From NCBI GenBank assembly GCA_036745875.1, contig DAIOFH010000002.1, positions 1-59,616 of the forward strand: a DNA stretch of 59,616 nucleotides. The letters are read 5' to 3'. The DNA comes from DAIOFH01 sp036745875. GTDB taxonomy: Bacteria; Planctomycetota; SZUA-567. A model generated the notes under the pieces. It worked only from the letters and a program-made list of their open reading frames with translations. It had not been told where the DNA came from and did no database searches. Below, piece after piece: positions 1 to 9,258 of the stretch (the first letter of the stretch is position 1; every line of letters begins with the position of its first letter). The translations under genes were made by a program, and so were the position numbers.

Positions 1-50
<50 letters not shown>

Positions 51-130
51 ATATGTTTTTTGAAATAAATAACCCGGATGGCCGGGAACGAAAATATTAC
101 TCAATACCGGGATTATTTTCAAATAATTAT

Positions 131-718
131 TTAGGAAAACAGGACATTAATATTTGACGTAAACAACCTCACCGCTATCGCCATCAGGATGATGCCGAAA
201 AATTTCCGCATGACATAGACGCCGCCGTAACCGACGAGGCGCTGCACAGAGTCCAGATAGCGCAACACCGCATAGACGACAAGCATGTTCAGGAAAATCG
301 CGATGATCAGTTCCAGCGCGCCGAACTCCGCACGCATAGACAATAGGGCGGTGAAGGTGCCCGGACCGGCTATCAAGGGGAACACCACCGGGACCAAAGT
401 GATGGAATTGCCCGGAAGGTCCTCCGTCTTGAATATTTCGATCCCGAATATCATTTCCACAGAGATGATGAATATAACCAGGGATCCCGCAACGGCAAAC
501 GAGGATACATCAACATTGAACAGGTCAAGGATGATGCGCCCGATAAACAGGAACCCGGTCAATATGCAGAATGAATACAATGCCGCCTTGAACGGATCGA
601 CGCTGCGATCCTTGCGTTTGAAGTTGAGAAATACAGGCACCGACCCGATGACGTCCACCAGGGCGAAAAGCACCACCGATGCACTGATTATTTGCATACC
701 GTCCAAATGAAAACCCAT
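131..718 (-). CDS. MarC family integral membrane protein
   Basis: A 195-residue hydrophobic protein with about six membrane segments and the features of the MarC/UPF0056 family: an early stretch with ALVDVIGSVPVF, and a central LVPVVFPLIAGPGT motif typical of these proteins. MarC proteins sit in the inner membrane; the name came from a supposed role in multiple antibiotic resistance that is not well supported, and the true substrate is unknown. I start at the ATG at 718, because AGGAG lies eight bases in front of it; a longer reading from 787 has no such site. It follows mnmG by 75 bases and is probably the last protein gene of the cstA-mnmG series. Confidence 0.88.
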   Translation of the reverse strand: MGFHLDGMQIISASVVLFALVDVIGSVPVFLNFKRKDRSVDPFKAALYSFCILTGFLFIGRIILDLFNVDVSSFAVAGSLVIFIISVEMIFGIEIFKTEDLPGNSITLVPVVFPLIAGPGTFTALLSMRAEFGALELIIAIFLNMLVVYAVLRYLDSVQRLVGYGGVYVMRKFFGIILMAIAVRLFTSNINVLFS

Positions 719-793
719 GCCTGTGCTCCTGAATGGCCGATCACATAGATTCTCTGTTGTCAAGCTCCGGAAGACCCCGCGCGTCAAGATGCC

Positions 794-2587
794 TTATTTA
801 CGCAGCCTCACCATGAGAAGCGCGGCGTCCGCAGGACTCACGCCGGAAATGCGCATGGCCTGGTCCAGGTTTTCCGGGCGGAAACGGTTCAGTTTTTCCG
901 TCGCTTCGCGGCTCAGGCCTCCGACGCCGCTGTAATCGAAATCCGGCGGCAGGCGCAGGCCGCGGCTTTTCTCAAGCGCCCGTATCTGGGAAAGGCTGCG
1001 CGCGATATAGCCTTCGTATTTGGCCTCGATCGCCAACTGTTCGGCCGCCCGCTCGGACAGGCCGAGGAGCTTGGGTTGCAGTTCCGCCGCCTTGATCCAG
1101 TCGTTTTCCGGGCGCTTGAGAAAATGCGCCAGGTTTGTCCCCGATTGGTCAAAGGTGTTTTCAAGCACTTCCCGTCCGGCGGAAATCTCCTCATTCAACG
1201 CTTCCACGCGGGATAGGCGGTCCTCGCCCACAAGGCCGATTTCAGCCGCCTTCGGGGTCAGGCGCAGGTCGGCGTTGTCCTGGCGGTTCAACAGGCGGAA
1301 CTCCGAACGGCTGGTAAACAGCCGGTACGGTTCTTCCGTGCCGCGCGTCGTCAGGTCGTCGACAAGCACGCCGATGTAGGCTTCGTGCCTGCCGAGGGTG
1401 AATCCCGGCCTTCCGAGCGCGGAAAGGGCGGCGTTTACCCCGGCGAGCAAACCCTGTGCAGCGGCCTCCTCGTATCCCGAGGTGCCGTTGACCTGTCCGG
1501 CGGTGAACAGGCCGCCAACCGGTTTTGTTTCCAGCGTCGACCTGAGTTGTGTCGGCCTGACCGCGTCGTATTCTACAGCGTAGCCATAGCGAACCACCCT
1601 GGCATCCTCGAGTCCGACGACGGAGTTGATCATCTCTTCCTGCGCCTTCGGCGGGATGGAGGTGGAGAAGCCGTTCAGGTATGTTTCAAACGAATCCCGC
1701 CCTTCGGGCTCGATAAAGAGGTGATGCACGCGTTTTTCGGGAAAACGCGCAACCTTCGTTTCTATGTTTGGACAATAGCGCGGCGGCAGGCCTTCGATCG
1801 CGCCGGTTATGGCGGGAGCCTGGTCAAGAATGGCTTCCACCACCTTGAAGGTGTTTTCGTTGGTCCAGCCGACATGGCAGGGGAGCTGGTCGTCAGTGAC
1901 TTTTTCAGTGAGGAAGCTGAAGGGCTGAGGTTTTTTGTCTCCGGATTCTTTGCGCAGCTTGGAAAAATCGATGGTCCTGGAGTCAATCCGGGGACAGGTG
2001 TCCGTACGCAGGCGGAACAGTTCAAGCCCGAGCCCGCGAAGCGAATCCGACAGGTAGGGGGCTGACGGTTCGCCGTTTCTGCCTCCGTCCCAGGCGGTCA
2101 TTCCCAGGTGCAGGCGTGCCTTGGCGAAGGTTCCGCAGCAGACTACGACGGCGCGGCAGGAAATGAATTCGCCGAAAAAGGTCTCCACTCCGACGACTTT
2201 GGAGTTTTCTGTGACGATGCGCACCGCCTGGTCCTGGCGGATATGGAGGTTGGGGACTTTCTCGAGATAACGTTTGACCCAGGCCTGGTAGCGCCAGCGG
2301 TCGATTTGGGCGCGCGGGCTGCGGACGGCCGGGCCTTTGCTGGAATTGAGTATGCGGAACTGGACGGCGTTTTCGTCCGCCGCCAGGCCCATCATGCCGC
2401 CTAGGGCGTCGATTTCGCGCACCAGCTGTCCCTTGGCGACGCCACCGATGGCGGGGTTGCAGGAAACATGTCCGATCTTGTCCGGGTTCATGACGACCAT
2501 GACCGTGTCTGCGCCGACCCGCGCGGAGGCGAGGGCGGCTTCGCAACCGGCATGGCCGCCGCCGATGATGACCACATCTGTGTGCAT
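794..2587 (-). CDS. mnmG: tRNA uridine-5-carboxymethylaminomethyl modification enzyme MnmG (GidA)
   Basis: The 597-residue protein is MnmG, the FAD-binding half of the MnmE-MnmG complex that installs the (carboxymethyl)aminomethyl group on U34 of certain tRNAs using methylenetetrahydrofolate. The FAD-binding GGGHAGCEA lies at residues 9-17. Both cysteines expected in the active site are present, in VSCNPAIGGV (Cys43) and YCPNIETK (Cys272). GQVNGTSGYEEAAAQG and TSRSEFRL are further family signatures. The length is slightly short of the usual 620-630 residues. No mnmE is in the window. It lies six bases after an unknown gene and before marC on the same strand. Confidence 0.97.
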   Translation of the reverse strand: MHTDVVIIGGGHAGCEAALASARVGADTVMVVMNPDKIGHVSCNPAIGGVAKGQLVREIDALGGMMGLAADENAVQFRILNSSKGPAVRSPRAQIDRWRYQAWVKRYLEKVPNLHIRQDQAVRIVTENSKVVGVETFFGEFISCRAVVVCCGTFAKARLHLGMTAWDGGRNGEPSAPYLSDSLRGLGLELFRLRTDTCPRIDSRTIDFSKLRKESGDKKPQPFSFLTEKVTDDQLPCHVGWTNENTFKVVEAILDQAPAITGAIEGLPPRYCPNIETKVARFPEKRVHHLFIEPEGRDSFETYLNGFSTSIPPKAQEEMINSVVGLEDARVVRYGYAVEYDAVRPTQLRSTLETKPVGGLFTAGQVNGTSGYEEAAAQGLLAGVNAALSALGRPGFTLGRHEAYIGVLVDDLTTRGTEEPYRLFTSRSEFRLLNRQDNADLRLTPKAAEIGLVGEDRLSRVEALNEEISAGREVLENTFDQSGTNLAHFLKRPENDWIKAAELQPKLLGLSERAAEQLAIEAKYEGYIARSLSQIRALEKSRGLRLPPDFDYSGVGGLSREATEKLNRFRPENLDQAMRISGVSPADAALLMVRLRK

Positions 2588-2593
2588 TGCTGT

Positions 2594-3199
2594 CTAGCGT
2601 TCCTTTGCCAAAAACTTCGGAAGCACTGCGGAAGATTTCTTTCGTTCCCAGGTATCGGGGTCGACATCCAGGCAGAGGCCGTTGTATTCGTAACCCGCCT
2701 TGCCGCCTTCGGTGAAGAACCTGCATTTCGCCTCGAAGGACGCGGGTTGGTAGCCGCCGTCCATATTTGGCATGTCGCGGTACAGCATTTCCTTTTCAAG
2801 CCAGGAAAGTTGGTCGCCTTCAAAATGCATGTCCACCACCACGCTTGCCATGGCTTCGGCCGGCGCGGCGGTTACGCCGCAGGAGACGAAACGCATGAAG
2901 CCGGTCACCTGTCCCGTACTTTTTCTTTTGGCCGCTTCGTAACGGAACAATGAAACGGTGCTGTAGTCCTTTCTTACTTCCCCGCGTTTTTTGTCCTTGC
3001 CGACGGCGTAGATTTTTTCGTTCGCGACGACATGGAGGTCGAACATGATTTTCGTCTCTGAGTTCATGACGTTCGAGAAGGTCATCTGGTCCGAATACAC
3101 CCCTTCGAGCGCGCCGTTATCGAGCGTGTAGGACAATTCGTCCGTGTAGAGGTTTTTTCCCGCGATTGTCGAACGGATGAACAGCGCGATTTTTTCCAT
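2594..3199 (-). CDS. conserved-looking protein of unknown function
   Basis: A 201-residue soluble protein that I do not recognise. It has no signal peptide, membrane segment or obvious nucleotide-binding motif. It is rich in aromatic and acidic residues, with only three cysteines. The gene begins one base after the end of cstA and ends six bases before mnmG, so it is almost certainly co-transcribed with both. AAAGGA precedes the mnmG start inside its last codons. The tight packing argues that it is a real gene; nothing in the sequence shows its role. Confidence 0.7.
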   Translation of the reverse strand: MEKIALFIRSTIAGKNLYTDELSYTLDNGALEGVYSDQMTFSNVMNSETKIMFDLHVVANEKIYAVGKDKKRGEVRKDYSTVSLFRYEAAKRKSTGQVTGFMRFVSCGVTAAPAEAMASVVVDMHFEGDQLSWLEKEMLYRDMPNMDGGYQPASFEAKCRFFTEGGKAGYEYNGLCLDVDPDTWERKKSSAVLPKFLAKER

Positions 3200-3200
3200 T

Positions 3201-4856
3201 TCAGGCCTTTTCCCGTATGCGTTTTATACCGGAACTCGCCACCAGGAAGCCGAGGGCGAGAAGCAACATGGCGAACACCAGGGGCAAAAAGTCGACCTCC
3301 CAGGCGAACGCGGCATCGGTTATCTTACCGACAATCTGGAAAATAGCCAATACCAGGGCGGTAAAGGTTATCGCCAGCATCACGACTGCGGGGGCGTAGA
3401 GCATCCAGCCGGTGCGGTTGGTTTTCTTGAGGAAGACTGCGCAGGCGATAAGGGCGAGGGCGGCCAGGAGATGGTTGGCGGAGCCGAACAAGGGCCAGAT
3501 ATTCTTGTAACCGCGCAGCGCAAGCAGGTATCCCATGAGCAGGGTGAGAAAAGTCGCGACATAGCGGTTGGCGAGGACCCCGCCGGCTGGCCCGATATGG
3601 CTGCCGTCCGCGCGGGTGAATATTTCCTGGAAGGCCAGTCGGCCGACTCGGGCGACCGAATCAAGGGAGGTTAGGGCGAACGCCGAGACTGCCAGGGTGA
3701 TAAGAGTGTATGACGTGTCGTGGGGAAGTCCGAGGTTGTCGAGGAAGCCGGACAAGGCATTGGCGAAGATCATTGGCGGGGACCCTTCCGGCATGACGCC
3801 GCCGACAGCCAGCGCGCCCACTGCGATGAGTGCCATGACGCCGAGGAGGCACTCCAGCAGCATGCCGCCGAAGGAGATCGGGAGGATATCCCGCTCGTTG
3901 TCGATTTGCTTTGACGACGTTCCTGAAGATACAAGACTGTGGAAGCCGGACACCGCGCCGCAGGCGACGGTCACGAAAAGGATTGGGAAGAGGTAGTTCC
4001 CCTTGACTTCGAAGGAAGTGAATGCGGCGAGGTTCATCTCCGGGTTCGCGGAGATGATGCCGACGAACGCCGCCAATATCATCAGGACCAGGAGAAACGA
4101 GTTGAGATAGTCGCGCGGCTGCAAAAGCGCCCATACAGGGGTCACGGAGGCGACGAAAATGTAAATAAAGACAAAGTACAGCCAGGTGGTCCGGTCGGAA
4201 AAAATGGGAAAATGCAGGCCAAGACTGATGCAGGCTACAAGGAGGACGATGGCGACGACGGCGCTTGTCCAGCCGTTTGGTTTGAAACGATTGAGGAATG
4301 CGCCCAAAAGTACGGCAGCCACGATAAACAGGATCGAGGTGGAAGCGACTGCGGCGTTCGCGGCGACCTGGCCGCCAGCCTGATCATAGCCGTTGAAGGT
4401 GACGGAGACGATGTCGGCGAAGGCGGCGACGACCAGGATGGAAAAAAGCCAGGTGAAAACCAGGAAAAGGGTTTTGCCCGTTTTGCCGACATACAGTTCT
4501 ATCAGATAGCCTATAGTCTTTCCCTTGTTTTTCACAGACGCGTAAAGGGCAGCGAAGTCGTGGACGGCGCCGAAAAATATCCCCCCGACGAGAATCCACA
4601 GGAGCACGGGCAGCCAGCCGAACATGGCGGCGATGATCGGGCCGTTGATTGGCCCCGCGCCGGCGATGGATGCGAACTGGTGGCCGAAGACAACGCCGCG
4701 TTTTGCCGGTACATAGTCGACGCCGTCCCTTTGCGTATGGGCGGGAGTGGGGGTGTCCGGGTCGATGCCCCATTTACGCGCCAGCCAGCGTCCGTATATA
4801 ATGTAGGCAAGTCCCAGTATTATGGTGGCGATGACAAGGATGGCGGAGCCGTTCAT
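3201..4856 (-). CDS. cstA: CstA-family carbon starvation / peptide or pyruvate transporter
   Basis: A 551-residue membrane protein with about 14-16 hydrophobic segments. It carries CstA hallmarks: PAKRGVVFGHQFASIAGAGPINGP near residue 53, WILVGGIFFGAVHDF near residue 87, and ACGAVSGFHSLVSSGTSSKQ in the middle. CstA proteins import peptides or pyruvate, and family members respond to carbon starvation. The E. coli protein is about 700 residues; 550-residue forms are common in anaerobes. The ATG at 4856 has AAGGA about nine bases upstream. It heads the minus-strand series cstA-unknown-mnmG-marC and diverges from the DUF4954-like gene across 150 bases. Confidence 0.92.
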   Translation of the reverse strand: MNGSAILVIATIILGLAYIIYGRWLARKWGIDPDTPTPAHTQRDGVDYVPAKRGVVFGHQFASIAGAGPINGPIIAAMFGWLPVLLWILVGGIFFGAVHDFAALYASVKNKGKTIGYLIELYVGKTGKTLFLVFTWLFSILVVAAFADIVSVTFNGYDQAGGQVAANAAVASTSILFIVAAVLLGAFLNRFKPNGWTSAVVAIVLLVACISLGLHFPIFSDRTTWLYFVFIYIFVASVTPVWALLQPRDYLNSFLLVLMILAAFVGIISANPEMNLAAFTSFEVKGNYLFPILFVTVACGAVSGFHSLVSSGTSSKQIDNERDILPISFGGMLLECLLGVMALIAVGALAVGGVMPEGSPPMIFANALSGFLDNLGLPHDTSYTLITLAVSAFALTSLDSVARVGRLAFQEIFTRADGSHIGPAGGVLANRYVATFLTLLMGYLLALRGYKNIWPLFGSANHLLAALALIACAVFLKKTNRTGWMLYAPAVVMLAITFTALVLAIFQIVGKITDAAFAWEVDFLPLVFAMLLLALGFLVASSGIKRIREKA

Positions 4857-5006
4857 GGTTTAGCGTCCTTCCTGACAGCGAACGCGGCAATGGATCCGGG
4901 TAGAAGCCATGGCGTTTGATAAGTACCATACAAGGTGAAAAGTATAGGAAAAATCCGTCCGCAGCAAAGCGATATTTCTCGAAACGCAACAACCAGGAGA
5001 ACTGAA

Positions 5007-6959
5007 ATGGCAAAGCGCCGACTCTTTACTGATGAAATATCACATCTTACGGATCAGGGGTGCCGGGCGGAGAATTGGGAAAAGATTTGGGTGGCTGAAG
5101 ATTTCAGCCCCGGAATGTCGTTCCAGAACGTCACATTTTCGGGCGAAATAGAATTGGGCATCTTCAACAGCCTTGCCTCGGGTCCGGACGGCATCCCCCG
5201 GCCGACGGGAATCTTCAACAGCCGGCTCCATAACGCGCGGATCGAAGACAACTGCCATATAAACAAAACTGATATCGTCAACACCGATGTCGGCCACGAC
5301 ACCCTCCTGAACCGGGTCGGCATAATTTCATGCAACGGGGAAACGGCATACGGCAACCTCGTGAACGTCAATGTGCTCACGGAGCACGGCGGCCGTTCGG
5401 TGCCGTTGTGGCGGCACCTGTCGGCGCAGGCGGCGCATCTGCTCTGTCATTTCAGGGGAATGCCAGCCGCCAAGGCGATAAAGAAAATCATCCTCAAGGA
5501 TGTAGTGGGGTTCAGGGGCGAGCGCTCCATGATCGGCCCGAACTGCCGCATCGAGCGCTGTACGGAACTGAAAAACGTCCGGGTGGAGGAAGGCGCGGCC
5601 ATCGACGGCGCGGCGAGCCTGGTGGAATGCTACGTCGCCAGCGACAGAAAGGCCCCGGCCTTTATCGGAGAAGGCGTGGCGGCGGAGCGTTGCGTTTTCC
5701 AGAAAGCGTCGGATACGGCCGGCGGGGTGCGCCTGTTCAATTGCCTTGTCGGCGAGGGTACGAAATTGGAACGCGGCTTTTCCGCCGAGCATTCGCTGTT
5801 TTTCGCCAACTCGGCCTTTTGCCAGGGCGAGGCGGTTTCCGTGTTGGCCGGGCCGTTCACTGTGTCACATCACAAGGCTACCCTGGCTCTGACCTGTCAG
5901 TGCTCGTTCACCAACTTCGGCAGCGCCGCCAACGCCAGCAACCACCATTTCAAGTTTGGCCCGTTGCACGGAGGTTTTCTCGGGCGCGGGGCGCGGATCG
6001 GGTCCGGGTCGTACCTGTTTTGGCCCGCCGACATCGGCGCGTTCTCGACAGTGACCGGACGCAACAACAACAACCTCGACACCCGCGACTTCCCCTTCTC
6101 CCTCGTCGTCGGCGAGATCAGGCGGACCGTTCTCGTGCCGGCGGTGAACGTTTTCGGTACCGGGACGTTCCGCGACGAGCGGAAGTGGCTTGAGCGGGAT
6201 GTGCGCAAAAACATCGAAGAGCCTCTGGACATGTATCATTCGCCGCTTTTTTCGCCCTATATCCTGCAGGCGATGGACAAGGCGATTGCCCTGCTGGAAG
6301 CAGGGGTTCAGTCAAAGGACGACCTCGAGGTCGGCGGAGCGATCATCCCGGAGCCGCGCTTCGAACCGGCCTTGAAGCTGTACCGGACGGCATTCTTTTT
6401 CCATCTCGGCCGCAGGCTGATGGAACGCGTGCATCACGGCCACCCGACGCAGCCGGTCAGCCTCAAGAAAATCGTGTCGGCGCTTTCCGAGACGGAAGAT
6501 GCGGACGGAGGCAATTCCGGTGAATGGCGCGACTGGGGCGGCCTGCTCGTTTCCGGAGGGGCGGCGGCCAGGTTCATTACCGAACTCGAGGGCGGCGAGT
6601 ATGGGGATTCCGATGCCCTGCGGGCGGCTTTCAAAAACCTTCACGACAGCTTCGCCGCCGCCGAGTGGCGCTGGCTGGCCTGGCGCTGGCGCAAGGAAAA
6701 CGGCAAGCCTGACCAAAAGAAGGCGCGTGAACTCCTGGAAAAATGGAAAGACTGCGTCCTTTACCGGCGGGCGCAGCTTCTGCGCGACGCGATCAAGGAA
6801 TTTTCGGTGGAGAAGCGGATCAGCTTCGGCATCGAACACGACCGGGACGCGGACTTTCACCAGGCCAGGGGTGACCTGGAATCGCACCCGCTTTTCCGGG
6901 AGATAGAGGAGGAGAAGGAACTGCTCCTTTCCATGATAGACTCAATTCACGGGATGTAA
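5007..6959 (+). CDS. DUF4954-like protein with a left-handed beta-helix region
   Basis: This 650-residue protein resembles the DUF4954 family known from spirochaetes, Bacteroidota and other anaerobes. Its first two thirds contain repeated short turns of the hexapeptide type (runs of I-G-x-x-x and similar around residues 60-280), as in left-handed beta-helix acyltransferase-like folds. A conserved central block with HHFKFGPLHGG and TGRNNNNLDTRDFPFS follows, then an alpha-helical charged C-terminal third. No catalytic role is established for the family; similarity to sugar-nucleotide acyltransferases is my inference. The ATG at 5007 follows AGGAG by about eight bases; an earlier in-frame start at 4935 is unlikely. 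The acetyltransferase gene begins three bases after its stop. Confidence 0.75.
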   Translation: MAKRRLFTDEISHLTDQGCRAENWEKIWVAEDFSPGMSFQNVTFSGEIELGIFNSLASGPDGIPRPTGIFNSRLHNARIEDNCHINKTDIVNTDVGHDTLLNRVGIISCNGETAYGNLVNVNVLTEHGGRSVPLWRHLSAQAAHLLCHFRGMPAAKAIKKIILKDVVGFRGERSMIGPNCRIERCTELKNVRVEEGAAIDGAASLVECYVASDRKAPAFIGEGVAAERCVFQKASDTAGGVRLFNCLVGEGTKLERGFSAEHSLFFANSAFCQGEAVSVLAGPFTVSHHKATLALTCQCSFTNFGSAANASNHHFKFGPLHGGFLGRGARIGSGSYLFWPADIGAFSTVTGRNNNNLDTRDFPFSLVVGEIRRTVLVPAVNVFGTGTFRDERKWLERDVRKNIEEPLDMYHSPLFSPYILQAMDKAIALLEAGVQSKDDLEVGGAIIPEPRFEPALKLYRTAFFFHLGRRLMERVHHGHPTQPVSLKKIVSALSETEDADGGNSGEWRDWGGLLVSGGAAARFITELEGGEYGDSDALRAAFKNLHDSFAAAEWRWLAWRWRKENGKPDQKKARELLEKWKDCVLYRRAQLLRDAIKEFSVEKRISFGIEHDRDADFHQARGDLESHPLFREIEEEKELLLSMIDSIHGM

Positions 6960-6962
6960 AAT

Positions 6963-7433
6963 ATGGGTGCAGCGTTTACCATTACGACAGCCTACGACGA
7001 CCTCGACGCCATTAGGGCGTTGTTCACGGAATATGCGGCAATGCTTGACGTCGATCTTTCCTTCCAGAACTACGACGAGGAGTTCGCCGGCCTTCCGGGG
7101 AAATACTCTCCGCCGGACGGCGGTTTGTTTATCGCCAAATGGAGCGGGGAGGCGGCGGGCTGCGCTGCCCTGCGACGCTTCGACGAATCGCGGTGCGAAT
7201 TGAAAAGGACCTATGTCAGGCCGGCGTTTCGCGGTTTCGGTCTGGGGAGGATGCTCGTCGACAAGGCGATTTCAACCGCCAGGGAAATCGGGTATGCGGC
7301 GATGGTTCTCGATACGAAAGATACGCTCGAGCATGCGATCGGCCTGTACAAAACGCTGGGATTTGCCGCAATTCATCCATATTACCATAATCCATTTCCA
7401 AATGTGGTGTACATGCAGCTTGATTTGACATGA
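6963..7433 (+). CDS. GNAT-family N-acetyltransferase
   Basis: A 156-residue acetyltransferase with the GNAT fold. The acetyl-CoA-binding motif A is visible as RRFDESRCELKRTYV followed by FRGFGLGRMLVDKAI (around residues 75-105), and motif B follows in AIGLYKTLGFAAIHPYYHN. The substrate cannot be told from sequence. It begins three bases after the stop of the DUF4954-like gene and is surely translated from the same message, so the two may act on the same product. A strong terminator lies 53 bases after its stop. Confidence 0.88.
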   Translation: MGAAFTITTAYDDLDAIRALFTEYAAMLDVDLSFQNYDEEFAGLPGKYSPPDGGLFIAKWSGEAAGCAALRRFDESRCELKRTYVRPAFRGFGLGRMLVDKAISTAREIGYAAMVLDTKDTLEHAIGLYKTLGFAAIHPYYHNPFPNVVYMQLDLT

Positions 7434-7485
7434 AATTATATTGCTATTTCAACGATATTTGATAAATATGTATACAGTGTATAAG

Positions 7486-7524
7486 ACTCTTTTTTGCCGG
7501 CCGGCAAGGAAGAGTTTTTCTTTT
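7486..7524 (+). terminator. strong intrinsic terminator between the acetyltransferase gene and gltX
   Basis: Bases 7486-7515 fold into a stem of about 13 pairs with two G-T wobbles (arms beginning ACTCTT and ending AAGAGT) around a GGCC loop, directly followed by TTTTCTTTT. This is a textbook Rho-independent terminator for the plus strand. It ends only 26 bases before the gltX start, so gltX either depends on readthrough or the hairpin is part of a regulated leader. A weak promoter-like pair (TTGATA at 7459, TATAAG at 7480, 15 bases apart) lies just upstream. Confidence 0.82.
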
Positions 7525-7550
7525 AGGGATTCCCAGGAAGGAACAGCGTC

Positions 7551-9134
7551 ATGACCGCACCTCGCGTACGATTCGCCCCCAGCCCCACTGGAAACGTCCA
7601 TATCGGCAATATCCGCGCCGCCATTTTCAATTGGCTTTTCGCCAGGCACAACAATGGCTCGTTTCTCCTGAGAATCGAGGATACGGATCTCGAGCGTTCG
7701 ACGCCGGAAGCCATCAAGACCCTTCTCGAAGCCATGGACTGGCTCGGCCTGACCTATGACGAAGAGCCGATGTACCAGTCGAAACAAAGCGCGCGTCATC
7801 TCGCCGTCGTGGACGAGTTGATTGCCAAGGGCTACGCCAGTAAAGTCCCGGACGGTCCCGTGATCCTGCACCTCGACGGGCCGCTCCTTGACCCGTCGTT
7901 CGTCACCGAACCGCGGGAGCAGGTCGAAGTCGACGTGTCAAAGGGCGAACTCATGGTCACGGCGAGGGGCGTCGATTACGTCACCCACGGTTCGGACGGC
8001 AAGGAATACCACAACCCGATCAGCCGCGACGCCATGCCGGAATTGGCCGTCCTTATGGCCGACGGCGGCAGCCGGCCAGGCGACGAACTGCTTGGTTCGG
8101 GCGAGGGAAAGGCCGAGGAAAAGCTCGGCGGCAAACCGGCGAAATTGCAGTTCAAGCGGCGCTATGTTTTTTACAACGACCTTATCCTCGGCAGGCTGGA
8201 AAAGCCCCTCGATTCCATCCGCGACCTGGTTATCGTCAGGTCGGACGGCAGCCCGGTTTTCCATCTCGCCAACGTCATCGACGACATCGACCAGAAGGTG
8301 ACCCACATCCTGCGCGGCAACGACCATGTGGAAAACACCTACCGCCACCAGTTCATCTTTCGTGCCGTCGGCTCGCAGCCGCCGCAATACGGCCATTTCC
8401 CCATGATCGTCAACGCCAAGGGCAAACCCTATTCCAAAAGGGACGGCGACGCCTATGTCGGCGATTTCAGGGAGAAGGGCTACCTCGCGGACTGCCTTTT
8501 CAACTTCCTCGCCTTGTGCGGGTGGAGCAGGGAGGACAATGTCGAGATAATGACCCGCGAAGAAATGATCAGGCATTTCTCCCTCGACCGCGTCTCGGCC
8601 TCCGCCGCCCAGCTGAACCTGGAAAAACTCGCTTGGATGAACGGCCAATACCTGATGCATATGCCAATACCCGAACTTCTCGTCCTGGTGAAGGAGGAGC
8701 TTGCCAAATCGGGGATCAATGCGGGAAGCCTCGATTCCGACTGGCTCCAGAAGTTGGCGGCCCTCGAGCAGGAGCGCCTGAAAACCGTCAAGGACTTTGT
8801 CGCCAACACCCGCTACTTTTTCACCGATTCGGTGGAGCTTGATCCCAAGGCGGTGGAAAAGGTCCTGGCCAAGAAGGATGGCGCGGGTTTCAAGGTTTTG
8901 GAAGGATTGCGGCAAACCCTCTCCGGCGTGACCGAATGGAGCGTTCCGGTCCTGGAGAAAGCCGGGCTTGATTACGGCGAAGCGGCCGGCGTCAAGATGG
9001 GCGATGTCGCCCAGCCTCTCCGGGTCGCGGTCACGGGCGGTACGGTCAGCCGCGGCATCTGGGACACCATCGAATTGCTTGGCCGCGAGAGGACGATGAA
9101 CCGCATCGCGGCTGCGTTGGCTCTCGCCAATTAG
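7551..9134 (+). CDS. gltX: glutamyl-tRNA synthetase with an atypical inserted region
   Basis: The 527-residue class I synthetase charges tRNA-Glu (or tRNA-Gln in non-discriminating forms). The HIGH-type motif is HIGN at residues 17-20, and the KMSKS-type motif is KPYSKR at about 292-297. RGNDHVENTYRHQ and FLALCGWS are family signatures. It is some 40-60 residues longer than usual: residues about 98-200, where many GltX proteins carry a Cys-rich zinc site, hold an unusual stretch without cysteine. AGGAAGG lies about nine bases before the ATG. Glutamyl-tRNA is also the HemA substrate, and hemA lies nearby, though on the other strand. Confidence 0.95.
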   Translation: MTAPRVRFAPSPTGNVHIGNIRAAIFNWLFARHNNGSFLLRIEDTDLERSTPEAIKTLLEAMDWLGLTYDEEPMYQSKQSARHLAVVDELIAKGYASKVPDGPVILHLDGPLLDPSFVTEPREQVEVDVSKGELMVTARGVDYVTHGSDGKEYHNPISRDAMPELAVLMADGGSRPGDELLGSGEGKAEEKLGGKPAKLQFKRRYVFYNDLILGRLEKPLDSIRDLVIVRSDGSPVFHLANVIDDIDQKVTHILRGNDHVENTYRHQFIFRAVGSQPPQYGHFPMIVNAKGKPYSKRDGDAYVGDFREKGYLADCLFNFLALCGWSREDNVEIMTREEMIRHFSLDRVSASAAQLNLEKLAWMNGQYLMHMPIPELLVLVKEELAKSGINAGSLDSDWLQKLAALEQERLKTVKDFVANTRYFFTDSVELDPKAVEKVLAKKDGAGFKVLEGLRQTLSGVTEWSVPVLEKAGLDYGEAAGVKMGDVAQPLRVAVTGGTVSRGIWDTIELLGRERTMNRIAAALALAN

Positions 9135-9258
9135 CGCGTTTTCGGAAATGATAGGCCCTTACTGCGTTTTCCGGCACAACTATGCCAAGCCAAAACGCGC
9201 AAAAGGAAGGGCCAACCTTTTCAGAAAACGCTATAACAGGAGTAACTGGGGCTATATT

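Noticed and set aside
7434..7550. A T-box leader upstream of gltX
   Set aside because: The region is too short and lacks the T-box antiterminator sequence; only a plain terminator is visible.
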